In this document: positions 7,628 through 16,403 of the stretch, in pieces | Numbering within the stretch: the stretch's first letter is position 1 | Layout: the number at the start of each line of letters is the position of its first letter | From: DAOUFU01 sp034429275 | GTDB lineage: Bacteria; Chloroflexota; Anaerolineae; Aggregatilineales; Aggregatilineaceae | Assembly (NCBI GenBank): GCA_034429275.1 | Contig: DAOUFU010000007.1 | Location: 1 to 53,637, forward strand | DNA length: 53,637 bases | Reading direction: 5' to 3' | The notes under the pieces: model-generated | Databases searched by the model: none | Seen by the model: only the letters and a program-made list of their open reading frames with translations | What the model was told of the DNA's origin: nothing | Translations under genes and position numbers: made by a program

Positions 7628-9214
7628 TCAATGCGTGATTTTGTGGATGGCTTTATACAACGGTTGAAGCTTTAAATACATGCGTTTGTAGACCTGGTGG
7701 AACAGCGTGTCATAGATGGCGTGCCGGGCCGGGTCCGGTTCGAAGGTGCGCCCATCGTGGGTCATCGCGCGGATGGCCGTGGCAAAATCGGGATGCAAGC
7801 CCAGCCCAACTGCCGCATCGATAGCCGCGCCCAGCCCCGATGTTTCGTAGGTATGCGGGCGTGTCACCGGCAAGTTGAAAATATCGGCAGTGAGCTGAAG
7901 CGCGGCATTGCTCTGTGAGCCGCCGCCGGAAATACGCAGCTCGGTGATGGGGACTCCGCTGCGCTGCTCGCTGCGTTCCTTTCCTTCGCGCAGCGCATAG
8001 GCCAGCCCTTCGAGAATAGCCCGGTAGAGATGTGCGCGGGTATGTACATCGCTGAAGCCGATCACTGCGCCGCGTGCTTCTGGGCCGGGCGATTTGATAC
8101 CGGGAGTCCAGTAGGGCTGAAGAATCAACCCTTCGGAGCCAGGGGGAACCTGGGCCACCAAGTCATCGAACAGGGACTCCGGCTCGATGTCCTGTTCCTG
8201 GGCGAGATGAAGCTCACGGTGCCCAAATTCTTTGAGGAACCAGCTCACCATCCAGTAACCGCGATAAATCTGGATCTCCAGGTTATAGCGGTCCGGCACG
8301 GCGGCAGGGTAGGGTGGGATGAGCGGGATGACTTCGATATAGCGCCGGTGCGTGGTGTTGATGGTGGCGGTGGTGCCATAGCTCAAACAGCCGATGTGCG
8401 GTTCCAACCCGCCGGAACCGAGGACTTCGCAGGCGTTATCGGCTGCCGCCGCAATGAGCGGCAAGCCTGCCGGGATTCCGGTCGCCTCAGCAGCGGCGGG
8501 AGTGATTTCGCCCAATGGCTGGGCAGGGGGGATCAGATCGGGCAGTTGATCCGGGCGGACGGCGACGGCCTGCCACTTCCAGTCCCATGAGCGCGCCCAG
8601 GTGAGCCGTTTGAAGTCGAACGGGATATAACCGACCTGGGAGCCAACCGAATCGACAAAGCGCCCGGTCAGCTTGAAGGTGAGATAGCCGGACAGCAAGA
8701 GATATTTATGGGTCGCTTCCCACAGGTCACGCTGGTGCGTGTGGATCCAGTTGGCTTCGGCTTCGGCCTGAAGATAGGCGACCGTTGGAGCGATCCGCGC
8801 CAGCCGGAACAGCCAGCCCCACGGCCCACGCAGCATGGGCAGGCCGGTGGTGCGGCGCTGATCCAGCCAGAGGATCGCCGGACGAAGCGCGTTCCCCTGG
8901 GCATCCACATTGACCACAGTGGCGCGCTGCGTTGTCAACGCTACGCCGGCGATGGCGCTTTTGGGGATGGTGGTGGATTGCCACAACTGCTGACATGCCT
9001 GGCACAGCATCTCCCAGAAGTACTCCGGGCGCTGCTCGGCCCAGCCCGGTTGGGGCGACACATAGGCCTGGATGGGGACGCGCGAGCGAGCCAGGAGGCT
9101 GCCGTTCATGTCGAACAGCAACGCACGCACACTTTGGGTGCCATTATCCAGGGCCAAAACAACCTGATCTGTCAACGTTTGCCTCGATGAATGGGGATAT
9201 GTGCAATGGGTCAC
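7628..9214 (-). CDS. FGGY-family carbohydrate kinase (xylulokinase-like)
   Basis: A 528-residue sugar kinase of the ASKHA fold. The N-terminal phosphate loop is LALDNGTQSVRA (about residues 20–31). Later come PGWAEQRPEYFW, ILWLDQRR, the substrate-side loop AAAADNACEVLGSGG (about 285) and the adenine-site signature RISGGGSQSNAALQLTAD (about 432). It phosphorylates a pentulose or similar sugar with ATP. The true start may be TTG at 9175, which has GAGG six bases before it and would begin right at the kinase fold. It is divergent from a peptide-type ABC importer. A D-lyxose isomerase at 21746 would yield D-xylulose, a possible substrate, but the link is only inference. Confidence 0.9.
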   Translation of the reverse strand: MTHCTYPHSSRQTLTDQVVLALDNGTQSVRALLFDMNGSLLARSRVPIQAYVSPQPGWAEQRPEYFWEMLCQACQQLWQSTTIPKSAIAGVALTTQRATVVNVDAQGNALRPAILWLDQRRTTGLPMLRGPWGWLFRLARIAPTVAYLQAEAEANWIHTHQRDLWEATHKYLLLSGYLTFKLTGRFVDSVGSQVGYIPFDFKRLTWARSWDWKWQAVAVRPDQLPDLIPPAQPLGEITPAAAEATGIPAGLPLIAAAADNACEVLGSGGLEPHIGCLSYGTTATINTTHRRYIEVIPLIPPYPAAVPDRYNLEIQIYRGYWMVSWFLKEFGHRELHLAQEQDIEPESLFDDLVAQVPPGSEGLILQPYWTPGIKSPGPEARGAVIGFSDVHTRAHLYRAILEGLAYALREGKERSEQRSGVPITELRISGGGSQSNAALQLTADIFNLPVTRPHTYETSGLGAAIDAAVGLGLHPDFATAIRAMTHDGRTFEPDPARHAIYDTLFHQVYKRMYLKLQPLYKAIHKITH

Positions 9215-9549
9215 CAGCGCCCATTTGATCGACCTGTAGCCTGCTGTTTATGATGAACCGGAGCGCCTGTTTGGGCAAGTGTTGAGTAGTGCGACGATGC
9301 GGGTGAAACAGGATCGTTTCCGGCGGGCATATATGCGTTTTTTCGCTCACAATGGGGGTGAAAACTTCTACCATTACTTGACAACCGCCTACCGTCACGT
9401 TATATTTCGAGAAAGAGTAGTAGTTTATGTGAAAAAAACTTACAATTCGTCATAAGATGTCCTACATAGCTGGTAGGATGAGCGTGCGCGATGCGCGCCG
9501 CTCATGAAAGTGTGTTTGCGTTTATTAGTTCTAAGGAGCGGAGAGAAAC
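9215..9549. other. Divergent intergenic region with the binding-protein promoter
   Basis: 335 bases between the kinase and the ABC binding-protein gene. It holds the strong promoter at 9378–9406 and a leader of about 140 bases with AAGGAG at 9533–9538. No ORF here looks coding, and no clear minus-strand promoter was found. Confidence 0.7.
9378..9406 (+). promoter_or_regulatory. Near-consensus sigma-70-type promoter for the ABC importer
   Basis: TTGACA (9378–9383), exactly 17 bases, then TATATT (9401–9406). This is the best promoter match in the window and suits an abundant solute-binding protein. Confidence 0.8.
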
Positions 9550-11208
9550 ATGCGTAGAATCTCGGTGTTACTTGTGGTGCTGCTGGTTGTCGGGATGATT
9601 CCCGCACTTCCGGCCACTGCTCAAGGCGGCAACGTCTTCACGTTTGGTGAGTATGGCAATGCCGTGGCGCTTGACCCGGCAGTCGTCACCGACGGTATTT
9701 CGTTCCGCGTCACCGTGCAGGGCTGCGAGCCTCTGCTGTTCTTCGACGGCGAGACGACCAACCCTATCCCCGGCCTGGCCCAGAGCTGGACGGTCAATGA
9801 AGACGGCACGGTCTGGACCTTCAAGCTGGTCGAGAACGCCACGTTCCACGATGGCACTCCCTTCAATGCTGAAGCCGTCGTGTACAACTTCGAGCGCTGG
9901 CGCTTCACCGATCACCCGACCCACTTCCCTGAATTGACCTTCGAATATTACGATTACATGTGGGGCGGCTTCGATGACAACCCTGAGCGTATCATCGACA
10001 AGGTCGAGGCCACCGGCGAGTACGAGGTAACCTTCACGCTCACTTCCCCCTATGGCTCGATGCTGAACACGCTGGCTATGCCCATGTTCGCCATCTCCAG
10101 CCCGGCGGCGATCGAGGCTGCGGGTGCGGCCTATGGGACGCCGGAAGTCGGCTATTCCTGCACCGGCCCGTACAAATTCGTCGAGTGGGTGAGCGATGAT
10201 CATATCACCCTGGTTCGTAACGAGAACTACTGGGGCGAGATTCCCGGTAATGTGGACACGATCATCTACCGCGTGATCCCCAACGCTGCCGCGCGTCTGG
10301 CTGCTCTGCAGTCGGGTGCCATTGATGGCTTCGAAGGGCCGAACGTGGAAGATATCCCCACGATCGAATCCAGCGACAATATGTACGTTCAGTACCGGCC
10401 TTCGATGAACGTCTTCTATCTGGCGTTCAGCTACCGCGTCAAGGAATTCCGCAACCCGCTGGTGCGTCAGGCCATCGCAATGGCGATCAACCGCCAGGAA
10501 ATCGTCGATGCCTTCTACCCGCCTGGTGCGGTGGTTGCTACCACGATGCTGCCGCCCTCGCTGTGGGGCTACAATCCTGATGTGCCGGCCTGGGAATATG
10601 ATCCTGAAGGGGCTAAGGCCCTGCTGGCAGAAGCCGGTTACCCCAATGGTTTCAGCGAAGTGACCCTGCTCGGTGTGGATGAGAACAACATGGTCACCGA
10701 CGAAGAAGTGGGGACCATGCCGCTCACCCTGTACTTCATGCCGGTCCAGCGTCCGTACAACCCGGATGGTCAGGGCATCGGCGAAGCGATGGCCAGCTAC
10801 CTGGCGGACATCGGCCTCAATGTGACGCTTGGCCAGGTGGGCGACTGGTCGGCATATCTGGCGGCGCGCTCGAATGGTGAGCTGACCGGCCTGTATCAGC
10901 TCGGCTGGACCGGTGACAATGGCGATCCCGATAACTTCCTGGGGTACTTCTACGCCAGCCAGCCCAAGCCCAGCGAGGGTTACTACTACAATCCGGAAGT
11001 GGCTCAACTGCTGCAGCAGGCGCGCGCCATGACCGATCAGGCCGAGCGCGAGCCGATCTATCAGCGGGTTGATGCCATGATGCACGACGAAGTGGCTCGC
11101 CTGTACATTGCGCACTCGCGCGTGCCCCTGGCGTTCAGCAACCGCGTGTCGGGTTACATTGCTAACCCGCTGGCGACCGAACACTTCAAGTTTGTTTCGG
11201 TCAACTAA
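9550..11208 (+). CDS. ABC transporter substrate-binding protein, family 5 (peptide/nickel type)
   Basis: 552 residues. A signal peptide of about 25 residues ends at ATAQGG without a lipobox cysteine, which is unusual for a monoderm, where a lipid anchor is common. The mature part shows family 5 features: ALDPAVVTDG, GLAQSWTVNEDGTVWTF, LRDG-equivalent FHDGTPFNAEAVVYNFERW, and RQAIAMAINRQEI. The ligand is likely a peptide or other solute; family 5 also includes sugar and opine binders. The permease genes follow after 246 bases that include a hairpin, which would keep binding-protein mRNA in excess. AAGGAG lies 11 bases before the ATG. Confidence 0.92.
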   Translation: MRRISVLLVVLLVVGMIPALPATAQGGNVFTFGEYGNAVALDPAVVTDGISFRVTVQGCEPLLFFDGETTNPIPGLAQSWTVNEDGTVWTFKLVENATFHDGTPFNAEAVVYNFERWRFTDHPTHFPELTFEYYDYMWGGFDDNPERIIDKVEATGEYEVTFTLTSPYGSMLNTLAMPMFAISSPAAIEAAGAAYGTPEVGYSCTGPYKFVEWVSDDHITLVRNENYWGEIPGNVDTIIYRVIPNAAARLAALQSGAIDGFEGPNVEDIPTIESSDNMYVQYRPSMNVFYLAFSYRVKEFRNPLVRQAIAMAINRQEIVDAFYPPGAVVATTMLPPSLWGYNPDVPAWEYDPEGAKALLAEAGYPNGFSEVTLLGVDENNMVTDEEVGTMPLTLYFMPVQRPYNPDGQGIGEAMASYLADIGLNVTLGQVGDWSAYLAARSNGELTGLYQLGWTGDNGDPDNFLGYFYASQPKPSEGYYYNPEVAQLLQQARAMTDQAEREPIYQRVDAMMHDEVARLYIAHSRVPLAFSNRVSGYIANPLATEHFKFVSVN

Positions 11209-11247
11209 ACGGCCAGCGTTAGCCACACGTTGTCTTGTTTGACTTTG

Positions 11248-11285
11248 GGATGGGATTGCCGGGCGGCGATCCCATCCTGATTTTT
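11248..11285 (+). terminator. Strong hairpin between binding protein and permeases (attenuator-type)
   Basis: 14-bp stem (one G·T) from 11248–11261 and 11264–11277 with a very short loop, followed by TTTTT at 11281–11285. It looks like an intrinsic terminator allowing partial readthrough into the permease genes, a common way to set component ratios in ABC importers. Confidence 0.75.
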
Positions 11286-11454
11286 CGCAGCTTTCCCGGA
11301 ATAATCGTACCTGCTTACCTGCTGCCCGGAAGACATGCATTCTGCCCGCTGTCACACGCGGAGGGCGGCATCCGGACCGTTTTTTTGATCATCAGCATTT
11401 CGCGGCTAAAATTCAGCGCACGTTTTTGCTTGCGCCACTCGTGGATAGACCACC

Positions 11455-12456
11455 ATGACCAAATACATAGCGCGACGCCTCATTGAAGCGATCCCCGTTG
11501 TGATTGGCGTCTCTGTGTTGGTGTTTATGCTGCTGCACCTGATTCCAGGCGATCCCGCCATCGCGATTCTGGGTGAGCGCGCCACACCAGAGAACGTTGA
11601 CGCCATGCGAGAGCGCCTCGGCCTGAACAAACCGCTCTATGAACAGTACTTCATCTGGGCGGGCAAGATGCTGCGAGGCGATCTCGGTAACACTGTGCGC
11701 GGAAATATCCCGGTGGATAGTGAGATTACACAGCGGTTTCCCGCTACGATTGAGCTTGCCGTTGCGGCGCTGCTCATCGCGGTGATTGTGGGGGTCCCTA
11801 TAGGCATTCTTTCCGCCATTAAGCGCAACTCCATCGTGGATACGATCAGCATGTTCCTGGCGCTGTTCGGCGTGTCGATCCCCATTTTCGTGCTTGGCTT
11901 GCTGCTGATCTTCTTGATCGGCGTCGAGATGGATTTGTTGCCGTTCGTCGGGCGGTTGGGTTCAAACGTTAGCATCGACCGGATCACGGGCCTGTACACG
12001 GTTGATGCACTCATCACGGGTAACTGGGATGGATTCCGCGAAGCAGTGCGGCACCTGATTCTGCCTTCGGTGACTCTGGCGACCGTCCCGCTGGCGATCA
12101 TCGCGCGAATCACGCGTTCGGCAATGCTGGAAGTGCTCAACCAGGACTATATCCGTACAGCGCGCGCCAAAGGGCTGCGTGCGCACACCGTTATCATGCG
12201 GCACGCTTTTCGTAACGCGATGTTGCCCGTCGTGACGATTATCGGGCTGCAGTTGGGGCGTTTGCTCTCCGGCGCGGTGCTCACCGAAACGATCTATTCG
12301 TGGCCGGGGGTAGGTAAGTGGCTCTTTGACTCCATTGTCGCGCGCGATTACCCGATCGTCCAATCGATGACGCTCATCATCGCGCTGATCTTTATTGCTG
12401 TGAACCTGCTCGTTGATCTGCTTTATGCCGTCATTGACCCACGAATCAGGTACTAG
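11455..12456 (+). CDS. ABC transporter permease, DppB/OppB family
   Basis: 333 residues and six predicted membrane helices. It opens with the family start MTKYIARRLIEAIPVVIGVSVLVF and the HLIPGDPA motif after helix 1. The EAA loop that contacts the ATPase is present near RTARAKGLRAHTVIMRHAFRNA (about 237–258). It forms the inner-membrane channel together with the next gene, nine bases downstream. No ATP-binding subunit is encoded next to it, so it must borrow one from elsewhere in the genome. Confidence 0.93.
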   Translation: MTKYIARRLIEAIPVVIGVSVLVFMLLHLIPGDPAIAILGERATPENVDAMRERLGLNKPLYEQYFIWAGKMLRGDLGNTVRGNIPVDSEITQRFPATIELAVAALLIAVIVGVPIGILSAIKRNSIVDTISMFLALFGVSIPIFVLGLLLIFLIGVEMDLLPFVGRLGSNVSIDRITGLYTVDALITGNWDGFREAVRHLILPSVTLATVPLAIIARITRSAMLEVLNQDYIRTARAKGLRAHTVIMRHAFRNAMLPVVTIIGLQLGRLLSGAVLTETIYSWPGVGKWLFDSIVARDYPIVQSMTLIIALIFIAVNLLVDLLYAVIDPRIRY

Positions 12457-12465
12457 GGAAGCTGC

Positions 12466-13443
12466 ATGGACGAGACAAAACCTTTGGCTCTTAACGAGTT
12501 TACCTGGCGCGACGCTATGCGACTTCGCTGGCAGCTAGCCAGCGATTTCTTCCGCAGGTTGCGGCGCAGCCCAAGCGCGCGGATCGGCGGTGTGATCGTG
12601 ATTTTCACTCTCGCCGTGGCCATCCTGGTTCCGCTTCTGGATGATTATGACGCCACGCGCGACCGCGATCTGCCCAACCGTTATGCTGAGCCGGACTGCG
12701 TTGTCGGCTGGCTTCGTTCCAATCTCAAGGATAGCGAAGAGAATATCTCACTTGGGTCGATGACGTGCGAGTTGCCCTTTGGTGCAGATAAAAATGGTCG
12801 CGATATCCTGCGCCGCGTGGCACATGGCACGTCGGTATCGCTGCAGGCGGGCCTCATCGCTGTTGTGTTGTCGCTGAGCGTGGGTACGGTGATCGGCCTG
12901 GTCGGCGGATATGCAAGCGGATGGATCGACAGTGTCTTGATGCGCGCAATGGATGTCATCCTGGCCTTTCCGTCGCTACTGCTTGCGGTAGCCATCGTGA
13001 CGGTGGCCGGGGCAAGCCTGCGCAACGGCATGATCGCGGTCGCTGTTACACAAATCCCGGTCTTTGCGCGGCTGGCGCGCTCGATGGCGATTTCGATTCG
13101 CAACACCGAATACGTGGTTGCAGCCCAAAGTGTAGGTGCGCGCCACGGTGGGATTTTGTGGCGTCACATCCTCCCGAACAGCATGGCTCCGCTGATTGTC
13201 CAGACGACACTGGGGTTGGGTACGGCGGTGATCGAAACGGCAGCCCTGGGGTTCCTGGGGTTAGGGCAGCAGCCGCCGTTCCCCGAACTGGGTAAAATGC
13301 TGGCCGAAAGCCAGCAGGCGCTGGCTTCGGGCAAGTGGTGGGTGATGGTCTTTCCCGGCGCAGCAATCGTGATGATCGTGCTGGGGTTTAACCTGTTGGG
13401 AGACGGCCTGCGCGACGTGCTCGATCCGCGCCTGAAGAAGTAG
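12466..13443 (+). CDS. ABC transporter permease, DppC/OppC family
   Basis: 325 residues. A soluble N-terminal stretch and one helix (about 42–63) precede an extracytoplasmic segment and five more helices, the usual DppC layout. PFGADKNGRDILRRVAHGTSVSL and the EAA loop VVAAQSVGARHGGILWRHILPN (about 210–231) identify the family. GFNLLGDGLRDVLDPRLK closes the protein as in typical members. It follows the DppB-like gene by nine bases and ends at a strong terminator, so the importer operon consists of one binding protein and two permeases only. Confidence 0.93.
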   Translation: MDETKPLALNEFTWRDAMRLRWQLASDFFRRLRRSPSARIGGVIVIFTLAVAILVPLLDDYDATRDRDLPNRYAEPDCVVGWLRSNLKDSEENISLGSMTCELPFGADKNGRDILRRVAHGTSVSLQAGLIAVVLSLSVGTVIGLVGGYASGWIDSVLMRAMDVILAFPSLLLAVAIVTVAGASLRNGMIAVAVTQIPVFARLARSMAISIRNTEYVVAAQSVGARHGGILWRHILPNSMAPLIVQTTLGLGTAVIETAALGFLGLGQQPPFPELGKMLAESQQALASGKWWVMVFPGAAIVMIVLGFNLLGDGLRDVLDPRLKK

Positions 13444-13476
13444 GCGAGCGGGGGCGGATTTCCGACGTGACCCGAA

Positions 13477-13509
13477 GAGGGCGTTGTCATGTGACAGCGC
13501 CCTCTTTTT
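13477..13509 (+). terminator. Intrinsic terminator of the ABC importer operon
   Basis: 13-bp stem GAGGGCGTTGTCA / TGACAGCGCCCTC (one G·T) with a TG loop, followed by TTTTT. It lies between the converging importer and lut operons. Confidence 0.9.
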
Positions 13510-13514
13510 ATGCG

Positions 13515-14159
13515 CTACCCCTGGTACAAGATCACGATGAACCGTTTGGGGCCATGCACGCCGATGGCGAGCGTTTGCTCGATGTCAGCGGTTTTGCTTG
13601 GCCCGGTGATCAGGACAACGTTGGATGGGGCAGGGTTGGGGCGTGCCTTGGCCCACGTAAAGACATCAGTAACTAGCGCCGACGTGGGGACCAGGGCGAT
13701 GTGTACCGGTGGAAGCAGAGTCGCCTGGCGGCTGAGGCCAGGACCGCTCTCGACCACTAGTGATCCGGTCTCTGCCAGGGCCGCGCGAGCACCACTCAGC
13801 CCGACATCGGCGGTGGCACAGAATGCACGGAGAACGCGCGAGTCGTCCTGCCCGACGTGGTGCCAGATGCGGCCCGGCCAACGCGCAGCGGGATCATTAT
13901 CGCCCAGGGGGGTATCGGCATTGACGACGATTCGCCGGGCATTCAGTTCATCCAGCAGCGTGCCCAGACATGCGATGGCCTGGTCATGCGAGTCAGCGCG
14001 GATCACCTCGCCATGTACACGGGTCAGCGAAGCGGTGAAGCGTGCGGCGAGATCGTCGAACCGGCGGCGCGACTGCCATGGCCCAGGCGCGACATCTTCG
14101 CCACGCTGGTTGGCGCGCACTCTGTTCAGGATATCTTCACGGGCCGATGTCATGGTCAA
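13515..14159 (-). CDS. lutC: LutC/YkgG-type LUD-domain protein
   Basis: 214 residues with a LUD domain, the small subunit of the LutABC-type L-lactate (or related hydroxyacid) oxidation complex. Visible family marks are ADVGLSGARAALAETGSLVV (about 118–137), TLLPPVHIALVP, and the C-terminal GVHGPKRFIVIL. Its start overlaps the lutB stop by four bases (ATGA), so the two are translationally coupled. It is the last gene of a long minus-strand unit that begins with a corrinoid protein. A second ATG at 14153 could also be the start. Confidence 0.93.
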   Translation of the reverse strand: MTMTSAREDILNRVRANQRGEDVAPGPWQSRRRFDDLAARFTASLTRVHGEVIRADSHDQAIACLGTLLDELNARRIVVNADTPLGDNDPAARWPGRIWHHVGQDDSRVLRAFCATADVGLSGARAALAETGSLVVESGPGLSRQATLLPPVHIALVPTSALVTDVFTWAKARPNPAPSNVVLITGPSKTADIEQTLAIGVHGPKRFIVILYQG

Positions 14160-15673
14160 TGCTCCTCCCGGCGAAACAACGTGCGCAGCAGAATCAGCAG
14201 CCCTACCAGCAGTGCGGCCAAGATCAGGCGGCGCGGCGGATAGCGAGAGGGCTGCGCTTCACCAGGTCCGGCCAATTCGGGCCATATCTCGTGGAACGAA
14301 CGCGGGGCCAGGCAGGGCAGGCTGCGCTCGCCCGCAGGATTGAGCGCCGTGGGAAGCGCAAGCGCTCCGCCGCGCGCGAGAGGAATCTGTCCGACTCGTC
14401 CCAGGTCAGTCAGGCCGTTGAACAGGCGCTGGTGAGCAAGCAGTTCCGCGATGGATTCTTCAATCAGGCGTTCGGTGCCGCCGATGATGTCCTGTTTCAC
14501 CAGGTCGGCGCGCAGGGCGAGCAGCATCCGCGGCAGGTCGATCCGGGCGGGGCAAACGTATTTGCATGCGCCACACAGTGAACTGGCATGGGGCAGCGCG
14601 TGATATTCTTCCAGGCCGAACAACAAGGGGGAGATCACCGCACCGATGGGGCCGCTGTAGGGGCTGCCATAGGCGTGGCCGCTGATACTCTGGTAAACGG
14701 GGCAGATATTCAGACAAGCCCCGCAGCGAATGCACTGCAAGACTTCTTCGTAAGTTGTCCCTAGCAGGCGGCTACGCCCGTTGTCGAGCAGTACGATGTG
14801 CACCTCGCGCGGGCCATCGGGATCGCCAGGGCGGGCCGGGCCGGTGATTACGTTGGTATAGATCGAAAGCGGCTGCCCGGTACCGCTGCGGGCCAGCAGT
14901 GAAACCCACACCGCTGCATCGTCCCAGGTGGGCGTAAGCTTTTCGATGCCCATCACGGCGATGTGCACCTGCGTCGCGCTGGTGACCATGCGCCCATTGC
15001 CTTCGTTGGTGACCAACACGATGCTGCCGGTCTCGGCGATGCCGATATTCGCGCCAGAGATGCCGATCTTGGCACGCAGGAATTTCTCGCGCAGCACGCC
15101 GCGCGCGGCCTCAGTCATGCCGGGAATGTCGTCGGGCGAGAGTTCGCGACCAACTTCGCGGCTGAGCAGTTCTGCGACCTGCTGCCGAGTCTTGTGCAGA
15201 GCTGGGCCTACAATGTGTGAGGGCGGCTCTCCGGCAAGCTGGATGATCCATTCGCCCAAATCAGTCTCAACAGGCGTGATCCCGGCTTCCAGAAGCGCGT
15301 CGTTGAGGCGCGTCTCTTCGGTTGCCATCGATTTGCTTTTGACCACCATCGTTTCGCCGTGTTGGCGGATCAAATCGATCACGATGGCGTTGGCTTCCGC
15401 CGCGTCGCGCGCCCAATGAACCTGTGCTCCTGCCTCGCGTGCGCGACGCTCAAACGTTTCGAGATGATCTGCCAGGTGAGCGAGCGTCGCAGCGCGAATT
15501 TGCTTGAAGTGGTCGCGCATTGCGTCAACGTCGGGCAGTTCGCTCAACTCCTGGATGCGGCCTGTATGGAACTTGGCCGTGGCGCGCTTCACGGCAAGCT
15601 GCAAATCCGGGTTGCCCAACGCGCGCCGCGCCTCAACTCGCAGTTGGGGGAAACTCATCCCTGCGTGGCTCAT
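14156..15673 (-). CDS. lutB: LutB-type iron–sulfur LUD protein with C-terminal membrane helix
   Basis: 505 residues. An N-terminal LUD domain (~60–300) with GISGANIGIAETGSIVLVTNEGN is followed by two cysteine clusters: C314, C317, C320, C324, and C367, C370, C374, which bind [4Fe-4S] clusters. In LutABC the complex oxidises L-lactate to pyruvate and passes electrons on. The tail (about 483–499) is strongly hydrophobic, LILAALLVGLLILL, ending in basic and acidic residues. This would anchor the complex to the membrane; I do not recall it in the classical Bacillus protein. It overlaps lutA and lutC by four bases each. Confidence 0.93.
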   Translation of the reverse strand: MSHAGMSFPQLRVEARRALGNPDLQLAVKRATAKFHTGRIQELSELPDVDAMRDHFKQIRAATLAHLADHLETFERRAREAGAQVHWARDAAEANAIVIDLIRQHGETMVVKSKSMATEETRLNDALLEAGITPVETDLGEWIIQLAGEPPSHIVGPALHKTRQQVAELLSREVGRELSPDDIPGMTEAARGVLREKFLRAKIGISGANIGIAETGSIVLVTNEGNGRMVTSATQVHIAVMGIEKLTPTWDDAAVWVSLLARSGTGQPLSIYTNVITGPARPGDPDGPREVHIVLLDNGRSRLLGTTYEEVLQCIRCGACLNICPVYQSISGHAYGSPYSGPIGAVISPLLFGLEEYHALPHASSLCGACKYVCPARIDLPRMLLALRADLVKQDIIGGTERLIEESIAELLAHQRLFNGLTDLGRVGQIPLARGGALALPTALNPAGERSLPCLAPRSFHEIWPELAGPGEAQPSRYPPRRLILAALLVGLLILLRTLFRREEH

Positions 15674-16398
15674 GATGTCACCTCATCCAGCACTACGGCC
15701 AGGTGCTCGGCACGCAGCCGCTGACCCTTGAGCAGCCCACGCATTTGCATCAGGCAGCCAGGGTCGGCACTCACGACGAGATCGGCCCCGGTGGCGGCAG
15801 CGCGGCGAAGCTTCTCCGCGGTCATGGCGTTGGAAATCTCCGGCATCCGAATGCAGAATACGCCGCCAAAGCCGCAGCAGCGATCCGACTCTTCCATTTC
15901 GATCAGCGTGCAGCCTGCTGCCTGAAGCAGAGTGCGCGAATCGGCACCGAGGCCCAGAATGCGGTTCATGTGGCAGGAGTCGTGGTAGGTGATGCTGGGC
16001 GCGGATGGACTGCGCGCGGGCAACCATTGAGCACGCTGGACCAGGAATTCGCCCAACTCGAAGGTCTTGGCAGCGAGTTGAGCGGCGCGCGAGGCCCACA
16101 TGGGATCGCTTTTGAGCAGGTGCGGGTATTCTTTGCGCATCATGGCGGCGCACGATCCGCCGGGGATGACTACGGCATCGTATGGTTCAAAAATGGCGAT
16201 AGTTCGCCGGGCGAGCATCGCCGCCTGATCGTGGAAACCGCTGTTGAAGAACGGCTGGCCGCAGCAGGTTTGATCGGTGGGAAACTCCACCTGGCAGCCT
16301 GCACGGCGCAGCAGGTGGACGGCGGCCACCCCGACTTCGGGCATGACCTGATCCACCATACAGGTGACCATCAACGCAACACGTAAGGGACGAGGCAT
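15670..16398 (-). CDS. lutA: LutA-type CCG-domain oxidoreductase subunit
   Basis: 242 residues with two CCG (cysteine-rich) domains, C45-C46-G47 in DQTCCGQPF and C174-C175-G176 in SDRCCGFGG, each accompanied by an upstream single cysteine (C35 region and S-C142-H). Such domains hold heterodisulfide-reductase-like or iron–sulfur centres. With LutB and LutC it should oxidise L-lactate or a similar hydroxyacid such as glycolate. The stop overlaps the lutB start (ATGA). The MFS transporter gene ends five bases upstream of its start. Confidence 0.93.
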   Translation of the reverse strand: MPRPLRVALMVTCMVDQVMPEVGVAAVHLLRRAGCQVEFPTDQTCCGQPFFNSGFHDQAAMLARRTIAIFEPYDAVVIPGGSCAAMMRKEYPHLLKSDPMWASRAAQLAAKTFELGEFLVQRAQWLPARSPSAPSITYHDSCHMNRILGLGADSRTLLQAAGCTLIEMEESDRCCGFGGVFCIRMPEISNAMTAEKLRRAAATGADLVVSADPGCLMQMRGLLKGQRLRAEHLAVVLDEVTS

Positions 16399-16403
16399 AA
16401 TAA

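Noticed and set aside
9568..11355. 595-codon open frame on the minus strand
   Set aside because: It lies opposite the ABC binding-protein gene, has no family-like sequence and no promoter; it is a GC-bias shadow.
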